From assembly GCF_900100605.1 (NCBI RefSeq), contig NZ_FNCN01000012.1, forward strand, positions 97,636 to 161,635: a stretch of 64,000 nucleotides of DNA, in the 5' to 3' direction. Made by a program: the position numbers and the translations under genes. Source of the stretch: Sinosporangium album. Lineage in GTDB: Bacteria > Actinomycetota > Actinomycetes > Streptosporangiales > Streptosporangiaceae. Positions within the stretch are counted from its first letter, which is position 1; every line of letters starts with the position of its first letter. Below, piece by piece: positions 32,911-41,417 of the stretch. Below the pieces are notes generated by a model. The model was not told the DNA's origin. It saw only the letters and a list, made by a program, of their open reading frames with translations, and searched no databases.

Positions 32911-33762
32911 GTGAGCATGCTCGGGCCAGCTGAGATCCGAAATCTCGCCCAAAAGCTTGATCTTCGGCCGACTAAGCGGCTTGGGCAGAATTTCGTGATC
33001 GACGCCGGCACCGTCCGGCGCATCGTTCGAGTGGCGGAGGTGACCCCGCACGACACCGTCATCGAGATCGGCCCGGGGCTCGGCTCTCTCACCCTCGCAC
33101 TCCTCCCCGAGGTGCAGCGGGTGATCGCCGTCGAGATCGACCCCGTGCTCGCCGCCCAACTCCCGGAGACCGTCGCCCACCACGCCGGGCCGTACGCCGA
33201 GCGGCTCACCGTCATCCACGACGACGCCCTCCGCATCGCCTCCGCGGACCTCCCCGCCGAGGCCCAGCCCACGGCGCTCGTCGCCAACCTCCCCTACAAC
33301 GTCTCGGTGCCCGTCGTCCTCCACCTCCTCGACGTGCTCCCGAGCCTCCAACGGGGCCTCGTCATGGTCCAGTCCGAGGTCGCCGACCGTCTCGCCGCCG
33401 GCCCGGGATCGAAGGTCTACGGCGTCCCCTCGGCCAAGGCCGCCTGGTATGCCGACGTCCGCCGAGCCGGCCCCGTCGGGCGCACCGTCTTCTGGCCCGT
33501 GCCCAACGTCGACTCCGGCCTGGTGTCCCTCGTACGGCGTGAGCCCCCCGCCACGGCCGCCTCCCGCAACGAGGTCTTCGCCGTCGTCGATGCGGCTTTC
33601 GCTCAACGGCGCAAAACCCTGCGGGCCGCCCTCGCCACGTGGGCGGGCAGTCCTGTGTTGGCCGAAGAAGCCCTCCGCAAAGCGGGCGTCGACCCGGGGG
33701 CCCGGGGTGAGCAGTTGGCCATTGAGGATTTCGCGAGGATCGCGGAAAGCCGAAGTGTTTAA
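32911..33762 (+). CDS. rsmA: 16S rRNA (adenine1518/1519-N6)-dimethyltransferase
   Basis: The 283-aa KsgA/RsmA dimethylates two adjacent adenines of helix 45 in late small-subunit assembly. Motifs: [13 protein letters not shown] motif [11 protein letters not shown], acidic VEIDP, and the catalytic [12 protein letters not shown] start with GACGAGGAGAG just upstream. Length and motif order are normal. It lies in the conserved tatD-rsmA-ispE neighbourhood, though an NlpC/P60 gene and gene remnants are inserted before ispE. Confidence 0.96.
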   Translation: MSMLGPAEIRNLAQKLDLRPTKRLGQNFVIDAGTVRRIVRVAEVTPHDTVIEIGPGLGSLTLALLPEVQRVIAVEIDPVLAAQLPETVAHHAGPYAERLTVIHDDALRIASADLPAEAQPTALVANLPYNVSVPVVLHLLDVLPSLQRGLVMVQSEVADRLAAGPGSKVYGVPSAKAAWYADVRRAGPVGRTVFWPVPNVDSGLVSLVRREPPATAASRNEVFAVVDAAFAQRRKTLRAALATWAGSPVLAEEALRKAGVDPGARGEQLAIEDFARIAESRSV

Positions 33763-33911
33763 CGGGGTTTTCCCGGAAAAATACTGAAAAAAGGTATCCG
33801 TTTCCCGGGCGCCGCGATCGGCGTTTCCGATGGGGCGATTTGGGAATTATGTCCAAATAAGGGCTGGTCTGCGTGGGGGAGACCGGCATTGCGCCACCGG
33901 GGGGCCGGCAC

Positions 33912-34322
33912 ATGAGCACGCACACCAGCGGCGGAGGAGCACGCACCGCGTGGGCCCTCGGAGGCACCATGTTCGCGGCAACCATCCTGGTCGTGCTGGG
34001 AATCTGGAGTTTCTTGCAAGGCCTGGCGGCGATCTTCCAGGGCCACTTCTTCGTCGTGCAGCCGGGTTACATCTACTCCATCGGCACGACAGGCTGGGGA
34101 TGGGTCCACCTGATCCTCGGCATCCTCCTGTTCATCATCGGCATCTGTCTATTCCTCGGACAAACCTGGGCCAGGGTCTTGGGCGTCATTCTGGCGGCCA
34201 TCAGCGCGGTATTGAACTTCTTGTTCATACCGTTCTACCCGTTGTGGTCCATTGTTCTTATCGCCGTGGACATCTTCGTCATCTGGGCGCTGCTCACGAT
34301 CAGACGCCAAGACGTTTACTAG
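33912..34322 (+). CDS. DUF7144-type four-helix membrane protein
   Basis: A 136-aa membrane protein with four hydrophobic helices: WALGGTMFAATILVVLGIWS, then a segment around GTTGWGWVHLILGILLFIIG, ARVLGVILAAISAVLNFLFI and PLWSIVLIAVDIFVIWALL. FLQGLAAIFQGHFFVV and WVHLILG are characteristic of the actinobacterial DUF7144 family, for which no function is known. ATG 33912 is chosen over an upstream in-frame ATG because GGGGGGCC is correctly spaced before it. It appears monocistronic. Confidence 0.8.
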   Translation: MSTHTSGGGARTAWALGGTMFAATILVVLGIWSFLQGLAAIFQGHFFVVQPGYIYSIGTTGWGWVHLILGILLFIIGICLFLGQTWARVLGVILAAISAVLNFLFIPFYPLWSIVLIAVDIFVIWALLTIRRQDVY

Positions 34323-34383
34323 CGCCGCCACAAGGACGGGCGGAACCGTCACGGTCATGGTCCCGCCCCCTCCCAGCCGAGAC

Positions 34384-34542
34384 GCCTGTACGGCCAAGCC
34401 GGACCCCGAGTTCTTCAAAGTCGCCGAGGTCGTGCCCTTCGTACCTGAGAAGACCCTGTACGTCAGAGACCGCCTGGACAACGACGTCCGGTCGGTCGCA
34501 GCCGCGGGCATGCGCACCGCGCTCATCCGGCGCGGCCCCTGA
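34384..34542 (+). pseudogene. Remnant of a HAD-family hydrolase (C-terminal motifs only)
   Basis: About 50 codons, KPDPEFFKVAEVVPFVPEKT then LYVRDRLDNDVRSVAAAGMR and TALIRRGP, match motifs III-IV of HAD phosphatases (KPDP-IF ... VGDRLDNDV ... AAGM--). The motif glycine of VGD is changed to R (VRD), and nothing upstream encodes the nucleophile DxD motif. The remnant follows directly after the DUF7144 gene and is considered decayed. Confidence 0.75.
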
Positions 34543-34636
34543 GGCGGTCCCAGGCACTGGTGAGGTGCCCTAGATCTTCCGGACAGCTCCCCAACTAGGG
34601 TTGGGGTGAGCGGAAGGAAGCAGTAGTTGGCACGGC

Positions 34637-35002
34637 GTAAAGGCCCTTACCCACCACAAGGCCCTCGGGCGGTGGCTGCTGCCGGGCGGGCGCTTGGAGC
34701 CCGAGGACAACGGGCTGATGCTCGCCGCCCTGCGGGAGTTGGAGGAGGAGACCGGCATCTCCTGGGACGGCGCGGTCAGCCCGCCCGGCCAGAACCTCAC
34801 CCCCATTGACATCGACATTCACCTCATCCCCGCCAATCCGGCCAAGGGTGAGCCGGAGCACTGGCACGCCGACATCCGCTGGGCGTTCCGGGTTGCCGAG
34901 CCCAAGGTGGTGCTCCAGGCCGAAGAAGTCGAGGGCTACGCCTGGCGGTCCTTCGCCAACGCGCCTACACCGAAGCTGGCCGCCAAGCTCCCCGCTCTGT
35001 AA
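34637..35002 (+). pseudogene. NUDIX hydrolase remnant lacking its N-terminus
   Basis: The frame reads KALTHHKALGRWLLPGGRLE then the Nudix box ending LRELEEETGI, followed by HWHADIRWAFRV, a typical NUDIX C-terminal half. The segment before LTHHKALG that normally forms the first strands and about 40 residues is absent, and no start codon other than TTG 34694 (inside the box) is in frame. It is probably a truncated relic; together with the HAD remnant it marks a decaying stretch between rsmA/DUF7144 and the NlpC gene. Confidence 0.65.
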
Positions 35003-35562
35003 CCGGCCCGCCTCGCCGCAGGCGGAGCTGAACGCCCCCGGTACGGCTCCCGCCTGCGCCTCGGTGCGGTTCCGTGTTCCTGTCTCGGCTTCCTCAGCCC
35101 GATGACCATGGGGTGCGGTAGGCACGCGAGCTCTGGCCGGCTGTGAGGGCGACGTCGTCCGCTCTGCGCCCCCTTCGCCAACGACTGCCGACCAGACTGT
35201 CGAGCACGGCCGCGGTCCGCTTTGTTCGCGGCGGAGAGTCTCGCCTCCTAAGGGAGGAAGGCAGTTCGGACATCATCGCCATGCCGCATGTACCTGATGC
35301 GTACGGCGACGCCCAGTCTCCTCAGTGATGCGCTTTGCGGATACGCCGATATGAGTTCTTATCGCCTTGTGCAGGTCTTCGAGGTGCCTTCGTTATCCAC
35401 AGATGGAGCTCTGTGGGGCCGGGGGAGTTCAGTTATCCACAGAATGGGGTTCGGCTACACGAGGCGTGTGTTCTAGAAGGCATCCTGACGTCGTTTCGCT
35501 ACAACGACGTGGGAGGCTTTCGTGAACACGCATATGCGTTGCCTGATTTGGGGTGACCTCTG
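35003..35562. other. 560-bp intergenic region with two DnaA boxes, no gene seen
   Basis: No reading frame here has a recognisable family. The notable content is a pair of TTATCCACA 9-mers at 35393-35401 and 35433-35441. I looked for a c-di-AMP (ydaO-type) riboswitch, frequent before actinobacterial cell-wall hydrolase genes, and did not find a convincing one. Confidence 0.6.
35393..35441 (+). promoter_or_regulatory. Two perfect DnaA boxes in direct orientation, 40 bp apart
   Basis: TTATCCACA occurs at 35393-35401 and 35433-35441 on the same strand, both within the longer shared word GTTATCCACAGA. The consensus E. coli-type box is TTATCCACA. Two exact copies 40 bp apart upstream of a cell-wall hydrolase gene suggest DnaA binding or titration. 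An origin is unlikely because no dnaA/dnaN or larger box cluster is present. Confidence 0.55.
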
Positions 35563-37086
35563 ATGTGGGTCACCGTGGGGAGCGGCGTGCTTGCGGCTCT
35601 GGGAAGCGTTAATGGCGGCCTGGATCTCGGAAGGGCGGCCTCGGCGGCGGTTTCGTGTCATCGCGAAATCCTGCTCCCTCAGGCCTCCTGGGCCGCGCTC
35701 AAGAAGATCGCACGAGGAGGAACCCCCGCACGCGAATTTCGCTTCGATGGAAGACACCGAATCCTTGATGCAATACGACCAGACGTTCCGGACGATCGAT
35801 CTGCTGCCCGGGTCGTGTTGTCCCTACCGGGATGGGCGTGCGCGAAACTCGATCCCTCGTCAAAAGATCAATCGGATCGGATCGATCTGGTCCAGAAAGC
35901 GTCCTCCTCGGCGGCGGACCCCGTAGGCATCGGTGAAGCAGGAGGCTTTCGGACGGATCGGGTGGCCGATCGTGAGGAGCCGTCTTCCCGGCCGACCGTC
36001 GATCGATCCGCTCCATGGCCGTTGACCGATCGTGGCGCTGGGTCGTCGGGGTCTGGCGGTGACAAGGGCTCCATGGCCTACGGCGTGGGGTCGTCCTGGG
36101 TGCGGAGCGGCGTTCCAGCGGGCTCCGAGCCTTGGGGAGGGTGGTGGCCACCCGAGTGGTGGAAGCGCTTCGGCGATTCCCATGACCTCGGGGAAGAACG
36201 CACAGGCGCAGGGAGGTCGTCCGAGGTTACGCCTTTCTCCGAAGAGTGGTGGTTCTCTGTACTGCCGTCTGATCGCTGGTGGCGAGGGCCACGAGTGCAG
36301 GAACGCTGGATGGGTCGCCACGATCTTGATCGGCGGCAAACGCCGCCGGGCCTGGCTCAGCCGCGGACATCGGGCTTCCACGGTCTACCGTCGGAGGCGG
36401 CCGACCCAGGCTCGCGCAGCCGGGACACACCACGGGCTTCGCCAACGGGGAGCCCGACAACGGGGAGCCCGACAACAGCGGGGGCAGCGACTGAGAGGTC
36501 GGGGACAGGGAGGTCAGCAACAGAGCCGACTCCGGGCGCTGATGCCGGATTGACGACGCCCAAGCCGGATCCGTCTTCTCCGTCCAAGAGCTCGGAGCCA
36601 AGGGAGAGCTCAGACCCGAAAGACACCGTGGACGCAGGCGGAAAGGAAAGCCCCCGTGGAACGACGGCCACAGAGATCGAACGCGGCCAGATCGCGGTCA
36701 ACGCCGCCCTGCAGCGGCTCGGCACGCCTTTCTCATGGGGTGGAGGATCGCCCGAAGGCCCCACCAAGGGCATCGGCTCGGGCAGGGAGACGGTGGGCTT
36801 CGACTGCTCGGGGCTGGTCCTTCACGCCTGGTCCAAAGCCGGCGTACGGCTCGGCCACTACACCGGCACCCAGTTCCGACAGGGGCGCCGCGTCTCGACG
36901 GCGGAGCTGCGCCCAGGTGATCTCGTCTTCTTCGGGGGAGGCTTCAACGATCCCACGCATGTCGGGCTGTATCTCGGCGACGGGGTGATGGTTCATGCTC
37001 CGAAGTCCGGTGACGTGGTGAAGAAGACCGACTTTCTGAAGTCGCCCTACTATCGGACCCGCTATCGCGGCGCTGTTCGTCCGTGA
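35563..37086 (+). CDS. NlpC/P60 peptidoglycan hydrolase with long low-complexity N-terminal region
   Basis: A 507-aa protein whose last about 125 residues form an NlpC/P60 endopeptidase: QIAVNAALQRLGTPFSWGGG, catalytic Cys415 in GFDCSGLVLHAW and His466 in PTHVGLYLGDG. Such enzymes cut D-Glu/mDAP bonds in cell-wall peptides. The preceding 380 residues are atypical: a weak hydrophobic N-terminus, Trp-rich patches (EPWGGWWPPEWWKRFG, EEWWFSVLPSDRWW) and a Ser/Thr/Pro linker (SPTGSPTTGSPTTAGAA). A clear signal peptide is not obvious, so the true start or export route is uncertain. It interrupts the usual rsmA-ispE adjacency. Confidence 0.8.
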   Translation: MWVTVGSGVLAALGSVNGGLDLGRAASAAVSCHREILLPQASWAALKKIARGGTPAREFRFDGRHRILDAIRPDVPDDRSAARVVLSLPGWACAKLDPSSKDQSDRIDLVQKASSSAADPVGIGEAGGFRTDRVADREEPSSRPTVDRSAPWPLTDRGAGSSGSGGDKGSMAYGVGSSWVRSGVPAGSEPWGGWWPPEWWKRFGDSHDLGEERTGAGRSSEVTPFSEEWWFSVLPSDRWWRGPRVQERWMGRHDLDRRQTPPGLAQPRTSGFHGLPSEAADPGSRSRDTPRASPTGSPTTGSPTTAGAATERSGTGRSATEPTPGADAGLTTPKPDPSSPSKSSEPRESSDPKDTVDAGGKESPRGTTATEIERGQIAVNAALQRLGTPFSWGGGSPEGPTKGIGSGRETVGFDCSGLVLHAWSKAGVRLGHYTGTQFRQGRRVSTAELRPGDLVFFGGGFNDPTHVGLYLGDGVMVHAPKSGDVVKKTDFLKSPYYRTRYRGAVRP

Positions 37087-37527
37087 GCCAGGGATCGTGG
37101 GCTGTGGGCTTTCGGTGATTCCCGGCCGATGGGGCCGTGGGGCGGTGCCGACTCGGGGGCGGGTGAGCGCGCTATGGCGACCACGTCGACGATCGCGTGG
37201 TGGACAGCCCGCAAGGAGGGTGTGCGTGATGGCGGCGTCGGCCAGAGTCCGTGCCACAGCCGGAGCGATTCGGAAGCCGACCGGAAGCTGACCGGAAGCA
37301 GGTCGGAAGCAGAAGGAAGCGGGGGAGCCGTAATCGTCGGTGATCACACGCGTGCGTCGGGCTCAACGTCGAATTGGTGAGGATTATGGGTAGCTGAGGT
37401 AGATGTGGTCTGCCTGGCCTTGAGATGGGGCAGGTCGCCGAAGGGCGGGAGGGCTGGTGTCTGATGGTGAGTCAGCACCCAGTTCAACAACAGGGTCCAT
37501 TAACAGATGAGGAGCGGTGGAGGGCGG
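37087..37527. other. 440-bp intergenic region with 11-bp repeats, no gene seen
   Basis: Between the NlpC/P60 gene and ispE. Apart from the tandem 11-bp repeats at 37271-37314 and the ispE ribosome site, I see no supported gene or structured RNA. Confidence 0.5.
37271..37314 (+). repeat. Four tandem 11-bp repeats (CGGAAGC-based)
   Basis: CGGAAGCCGAC, CGGAAGCTGAC, CGGAAGCAGGT and CGGAAGCAGAA are contiguous, followed by one more GGAAGC. All share CGGAAGC. They lie about 210 bp before ispE. Confidence 0.8.
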
Positions 37528-38430
37528 ATGACTTCCGTTAAGGTGCGGGTCCCGGCCAAGGTCAACGTGCAACTGTCGGTGGGACCACTTCGGGATGACG
37601 GCTACCACGATCTGGTCAACGTGTTCCACGCTGTGTCGATCTTTGACGAGGTCGTCGCGGAGGAATCCGATTCCGTCACCATCAGGGTGGAGGGCCACAC
37701 TGTCGACCAGGTTCCTGTGAACGACGACAACCTGGCGGTGCGGGCGGCGCGGCTGCTCGCGCGCCACGCCGGCCGGAGTCCCGGGGTGTCCTTGCGCATT
37801 CACAAGACCATCCCGGTGGCCGGAGGGATGGCGGGCGGCAGCGCCGACGCCGCCGGTGCCCTGGTGGCGTGCAACGAACTGTGGAAACTGGGGTTGCCCA
37901 TGGCCGACCTCATGGAGCTCGCGGCCGAGCTTGGCAGCGATGTGCCGTTCTCGCTGCTGGGCGGCACAGCAGTCGGCACCGGCAGAGGCGAACGGCTCAC
38001 CGAGGTCGAGGCAGGTGGGACGTTCCATTGGGTGTTCGCCTTGGCTGACGGTGGGCTGTCGACGGCCAAGGTCTATGCCGAGTGTGATCGCATCCGGCAG
38101 GCCACAGGCGAGAAGGTCGGCTGGCCGGCCGTCAACGAAGACCTCCTCCGGGCGCTCCGCATAGGCGACCCGAAGGCTCTGGGGCCGGAGCTTTCCAATG
38201 ATCTTCAGCCCGCCGCTCTGATGCTTCGCAGCCGCCTCGTTCGCACGCTCGACGCCGGCCGTGAACACGGTGCGTTGGGGTCCATCGTCTCCGGCTCGGG
38301 ACCGACGTGCGCCTTCCTCGCCGGGTCGAAGGAGCACGCGACCGATCTGGCGGTCTCCCTCAAAGCCGCCGGAGTCTGCCGGGCGGTGGTAACCGCCGAG
38401 GGCCCTGTCCCCGGCGCGGTGGTGGTGTGA
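37528..38430 (+). CDS. ispE: 4-diphosphocytidyl-2-C-methyl-D-erythritol kinase
   Basis: A 300-aa GHMP kinase of the MEP isoprenoid pathway that phosphorylates the 2-OH of CDP-ME. Motifs: PAKVNVQLSVGPLRDDGYHDL, the ATP-binding PVAGGMAGGSADAAGAL, and GSGPTCAFL. ATG 37528 is preceded by GGAGGGCGG; an in-frame ATG 21 nt upstream would lack spacing. Products feed polyprenyl phosphates used by the glycosyltransferases nearby. A folded element follows the stop. Confidence 0.96.
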   Translation: MTSVKVRVPAKVNVQLSVGPLRDDGYHDLVNVFHAVSIFDEVVAEESDSVTIRVEGHTVDQVPVNDDNLAVRAARLLARHAGRSPGVSLRIHKTIPVAGGMAGGSADAAGALVACNELWKLGLPMADLMELAAELGSDVPFSLLGGTAVGTGRGERLTEVEAGGTFHWVFALADGGLSTAKVYAECDRIRQATGEKVGWPAVNEDLLRALRIGDPKALGPELSNDLQPAALMLRSRLVRTLDAGREHGALGSIVSGSGPTCAFLAGSKEHATDLAVSLKAAGVCRAVVTAEGPVPGAVVV

Positions 38431-38450
38431 CCGAGTTCGAGGGGCACAGG

Positions 38451-38527
38451 CCCCGGCCTTCAGGCCGGGGTTAGCCCGAGCGGGAGTGCCCGCTGGAATC
38501 CCGGCCTTTAGGACCGGGAGGGAGTCA
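38451..38527 (+). other. Three-hairpin element: terminator or IS605-type right end / omega-RNA relic
   Basis: After ispE, CCCCGGCC-TTCA-GGCCGGGG (38451-38470), AGCGGG-AGTG-CCCGCT (38479-38494) and CCCGG...CCGGG (38500-38518) fold in series and end in GGGAGGGAGTCAAC. In actinobacteria, a GGAATCCC-stem-GGGAGG-GTCAA ending is the shape of TnpB-associated right ends. No tnpB frame is present. A plain terminator region between convergent ispE and the DUF3817 gene is the alternative. Confidence 0.45.
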
Positions 38528-38528
38528 A

Positions 38529-38864
38529 CTAGCTTCGGCTGGTGACCGGGGCCTCGGTCGCGGTGGTCTGAGCCGCGCCGTAGCGCCTGAACGCCCGCCG
38601 CTCGAACCAGATGGAGGTGAACGGAGGAATCGCGCACACCAGACCCAGCACGATTGTGCCCAGCCGCCACCCCGCGACCCTGGCCGCCAGGAACACGCCC
38701 ACCACGTAGGCCACGAACAGCGCCCCGTGGATCGGGCCGAAGATCTTGACGCCGATGTCGTTGCCGACGACGACGTACTTGAAGAACATGCCCACGAGCA
38801 GGCCCGCCCACGAGCAAGCTTCAGCAATCGCGAGATAACGGAACATACGCAAGGCGGGAGGCAC
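38529..38864 (-). CDS. DUF3817 integral membrane protein
   Basis: The 111-aa protein starts at GTG 38862-38864 (M-PPALRMFRYLAIAEACSW), with AAAGG 7 nt upstream. Three hydrophobic segments and the conserved GPIHGALFVAYVVGVF and CAIPPFTSIWFERR place it in the DUF3817 family of small membrane proteins. The family is also called YdzA-like in firmicutes and has no proven function. The C-terminal TTATEAPVTSRS tail is soluble. Convergent with ispE. Confidence 0.88.
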   Translation of the reverse strand: MPPALRMFRYLAIAEACSWAGLLVGMFFKYVVVGNDIGVKIFGPIHGALFVAYVVGVFLAARVAGWRLGTIVLGLVCAIPPFTSIWFERRAFRRYGAAQTTATEAPVTSRS

Positions 38865-39231
38865 AGGGACACCTTTCACTGGGAACAGGAGAGCCGAGCC
38901 CACCCTATGGGGCCTATGCGCCGGTCCCCGCTTCGGCGGTGGCGTTGCACCGGCTGACGAGGTCCGACGTCTTGATAGCGATATGAGAATTCGACGGGGT
39001 AAAGGGTCCGGTTCCTCCTGTCCTGCGGCTGGCATGTCTCCACCTGCGATGTCTCGGCGGATGGGTGAGATTCACTTTGATCGGGTTTGTGGGGTGGCGC
39101 TGAGCGAGCGCCGAGAGAGCGGGGTGCGGACTTCTGAATGTGATGGAGGTGCCAGGAGAGGAGGTGGATTGGGGCAGAAGCGGATCTGGGCTGAGATTTC
39201 GTGTGCGGGAGGCCGGTAGGCTGATCCGGCG
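38865..39231. other. Intergenic region between divergent DUF3817 and ABC-F genes
   Basis: About 370 bp. A 78-codon plus-strand frame (38983-39219) has no family resemblance and atypical codon use. Promoters for both flanking genes are expected here; no attenuator of the kind that precedes antibiotic-responsive ABC-F genes was identified. Confidence 0.45.
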
Positions 39232-41040
39232 ATGAACCTTGTCAATCTGGAGTCCGTCTCCCACGCCTATGGTCCGAAGCCGCTGCTCAGTGAGGTTTCC
39301 CTCGGGGTGTTGGCGGGGGAGCGCATCGGGGTCGTGGGCCGTAACGGCGGGGGCAAGACCACGCTGATCTCGCTGGTGGCGGGAGCGGTCAAACCTGACA
39401 GCGGGCGGGTCACCCACACGAGGGGGCTTCGGGTGGGGTTCCTCGCGCAGAGGGACCTGCTCGATCCGGCTGCCGCCGTACGGGACATCGTGCTGGGGGA
39501 TCGCCCTGAGCACGAGTGGGCCGGCGATCAGGCGGTTCGGGAGATTCTGGCGAATCTGCTCGGTGACATCGATCTGTCCGCGCGGGCGGGTGAGCTTTCG
39601 GGTGGGGAGCGGCGGCGTACGGCGCTCGCCAAACTGCTGATCGACGAGCACGACCTGATCATCCTTGACGAGCCGACCAACCACCTGGACATCGAGGCGA
39701 TCGCCTGGTTGGCGGATCACCTGTCGGCGCGTAAGTCGGCTCTGCTGGTTGTGACGCACGACCGCTGGTTCTTGGACGCGGTGTCGACGCGCACGTGGGA
39801 GGTCGTCGACGGGCGGGTCGAACGCTATGAGGGCGGCTACGCGGCCTATGTGCTGGCCAAGGCGGAGAGGGTGCGCATCGCGGCGGTGACGGAGGAGCGC
39901 CGCCAGAACCTGATGCGCAAAGAGATCGCCTGGCTGCGGCGGGGACCGCCCGCGAGGACCAGCAAGCCCAAGTTCCGCATCGAGGCGGCACAGGCGCTCA
40001 TCGCGAATGAGCCGCCGGCGCGTGACACCGTTGAACTCGTGAAGTTCGCCTCGGCGCGGCTGGGGAAGACGGTTTTCGATCTCGAAGATGTCACGCTGCA
40101 CGCGGGTGGGCCCGCCGAGGGGCCGTTGGTGCTGGACCGGTGCACGTGGCAGTTCGGGCCCGGCGACCGCATCGGCCTGATCGGTGTGAACGGTTCGGGC
40201 AAGTCGTCGGTGCTCCGACTGCTGTCGAGTTCCGTTGCGCCCGACAGCGGGCGAATGGTCCAGGGTAAGACCGTGAAGCTTGCCCACCTTTCGCAGGAGC
40301 TGATGGAGCTCGATCAGAATCGGCGGGTTCTGGAGGTCGTTGAAGAGGTCAGGAAGTACGTCAAGGTCGGCAAGCGGGAGTGGACGGCGTCGCAGCTTCT
40401 CGAACGGCTCGGCTTCAAGGGCGACGCGCAGTGGAAGGTCATCGGTGACCTCTCCGGTGGCGAACGGCGCCGCCTGCAGTTCCTGCGCCTGATCATGGAC
40501 GAGCCCAACGTCCTGCTCCTTGACGAGCCCACCAACGACCTGGACATCGAGACGCTCAACGAGCTTGAGGACCTCCTCGACGGGTGGCCCGGCACGCTCC
40601 TGGTGGTCAGCCACGACCGCTATTTCCTGGAGCGCGTGGCCGACCGCTGTGTCGCGCTGCTCGGCGATGGCAAGCTGGCGTTTCTTCCCGGTGGGGTGGA
40701 CGAATACCTCCAACGTCGTTCACAAGGGGCAGCATTGACGGCTCGTGCCGGCTCTGGAGCGACGGAGACGGCCGAACCGGGACAGCAGGCCGCCGCCCCG
40801 GTCGAGGCGTCGGGACTTTCGGCCAAGGAAGAACGCGACCTCCGCAAGGAGTTGTCCCGGCTGGAACGCCAGCTTGACAAGTTCGGCCAGCGGGAAGGAA
40901 CTATCCACGCCAAAATGGCTGAGACCGGTAGCGACTACGCGGCGCTCGCCTCGTTGGACGCCGAGCTCAAGCAGATCGCGGCCGACAAGGAACTCGTCGA
41001 GCTGGAGTGGCTGGAGATCGCCGAACGCCTCGGCGGCTAA
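39232..41040 (+). CDS. ABC-F family ATPase (Uup/EttA-like)
   Basis: The 602-aa protein has two ABC ATPase domains and no membrane part. Walker A GRNGGGKTT and GVNGSGKSS; signatures LSGGERRRTAL and LSGGERRRLQF; Walker B LIILDEPTNHLD and VLLLDEPTNDLD. The inter-domain linker (residues about 205-260) is short. A C-terminal coiled coil (SAKEERDLRKELSRLERQLDKF ...) as in Uup follows an Ala-rich spacer. Such proteins act on ribosomes, resolving stalled or damaged complexes, or on DNA as proposed for Uup. The absence of a long interdomain arm argues against a dedicated antibiotic-resistance member. Confidence 0.9.
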   Translation: MNLVNLESVSHAYGPKPLLSEVSLGVLAGERIGVVGRNGGGKTTLISLVAGAVKPDSGRVTHTRGLRVGFLAQRDLLDPAAAVRDIVLGDRPEHEWAGDQAVREILANLLGDIDLSARAGELSGGERRRTALAKLLIDEHDLIILDEPTNHLDIEAIAWLADHLSARKSALLVVTHDRWFLDAVSTRTWEVVDGRVERYEGGYAAYVLAKAERVRIAAVTEERRQNLMRKEIAWLRRGPPARTSKPKFRIEAAQALIANEPPARDTVELVKFASARLGKTVFDLEDVTLHAGGPAEGPLVLDRCTWQFGPGDRIGLIGVNGSGKSSVLRLLSSSVAPDSGRMVQGKTVKLAHLSQELMELDQNRRVLEVVEEVRKYVKVGKREWTASQLLERLGFKGDAQWKVIGDLSGGERRRLQFLRLIMDEPNVLLLDEPTNDLDIETLNELEDLLDGWPGTLLVVSHDRYFLERVADRCVALLGDGKLAFLPGGVDEYLQRRSQGAALTARAGSGATETAEPGQQAAAPVEASGLSAKEERDLRKELSRLERQLDKFGQREGTIHAKMAETGSDYAALASLDAELKQIAADKELVELEWLEIAERLGG

Positions 41041-41417
41041 GGCCGCGTCGGCGAAGGTCCGGCGGCAGGCGACGGCGCTCGGCACTCGTCAGGGCGCCAT
41101 CTCCACGCCGCCCTCTCGGCTCATGAGTTTCCCGGCGGAGCGGGCAGGTCGGGGCACGCTCGCGGGCCTTGGCGGCCCCCCGATCCCGATTCCCCCGCCG
41201 CCTGAAGGCGACGGTCCCCTCAGGAGAATCTGATGGAGTATCCCGGGCGGCCGTATTCGCTCGGCGGGCCGCGGGGATGCTGTCGAAGGGCCCGGTGTCC
41301 TCGCCGGTGCCGGCGGCCGGCGTCGGCGGGGTGACAGTGTCAAGCGACAAGTCCTCGAATGTGGCTATACCGCCGCAGCCCGTGGAATCCGGATCTGCGG
41401 CACGGCCTCTGAGCCGG
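41041..41417. other. Intergenic region with nothing recognisable
   Basis: Convergent space between the ABC-F gene and the DUF1801 gene. Short frames on both strands are proline/arginine-rich shadows. No repeat or RNA gene seen. Confidence 0.45.

Noticed and set aside
35393-35441. Replication origin based on the DnaA boxes
   Set aside because: Only two boxes, no AT-rich unwinding region and no dnaA/dnaN genes.
35003-35562. ydaO-type riboswitch before the NlpC/P60 gene
   Set aside because: No conserved core could be identified by eye.
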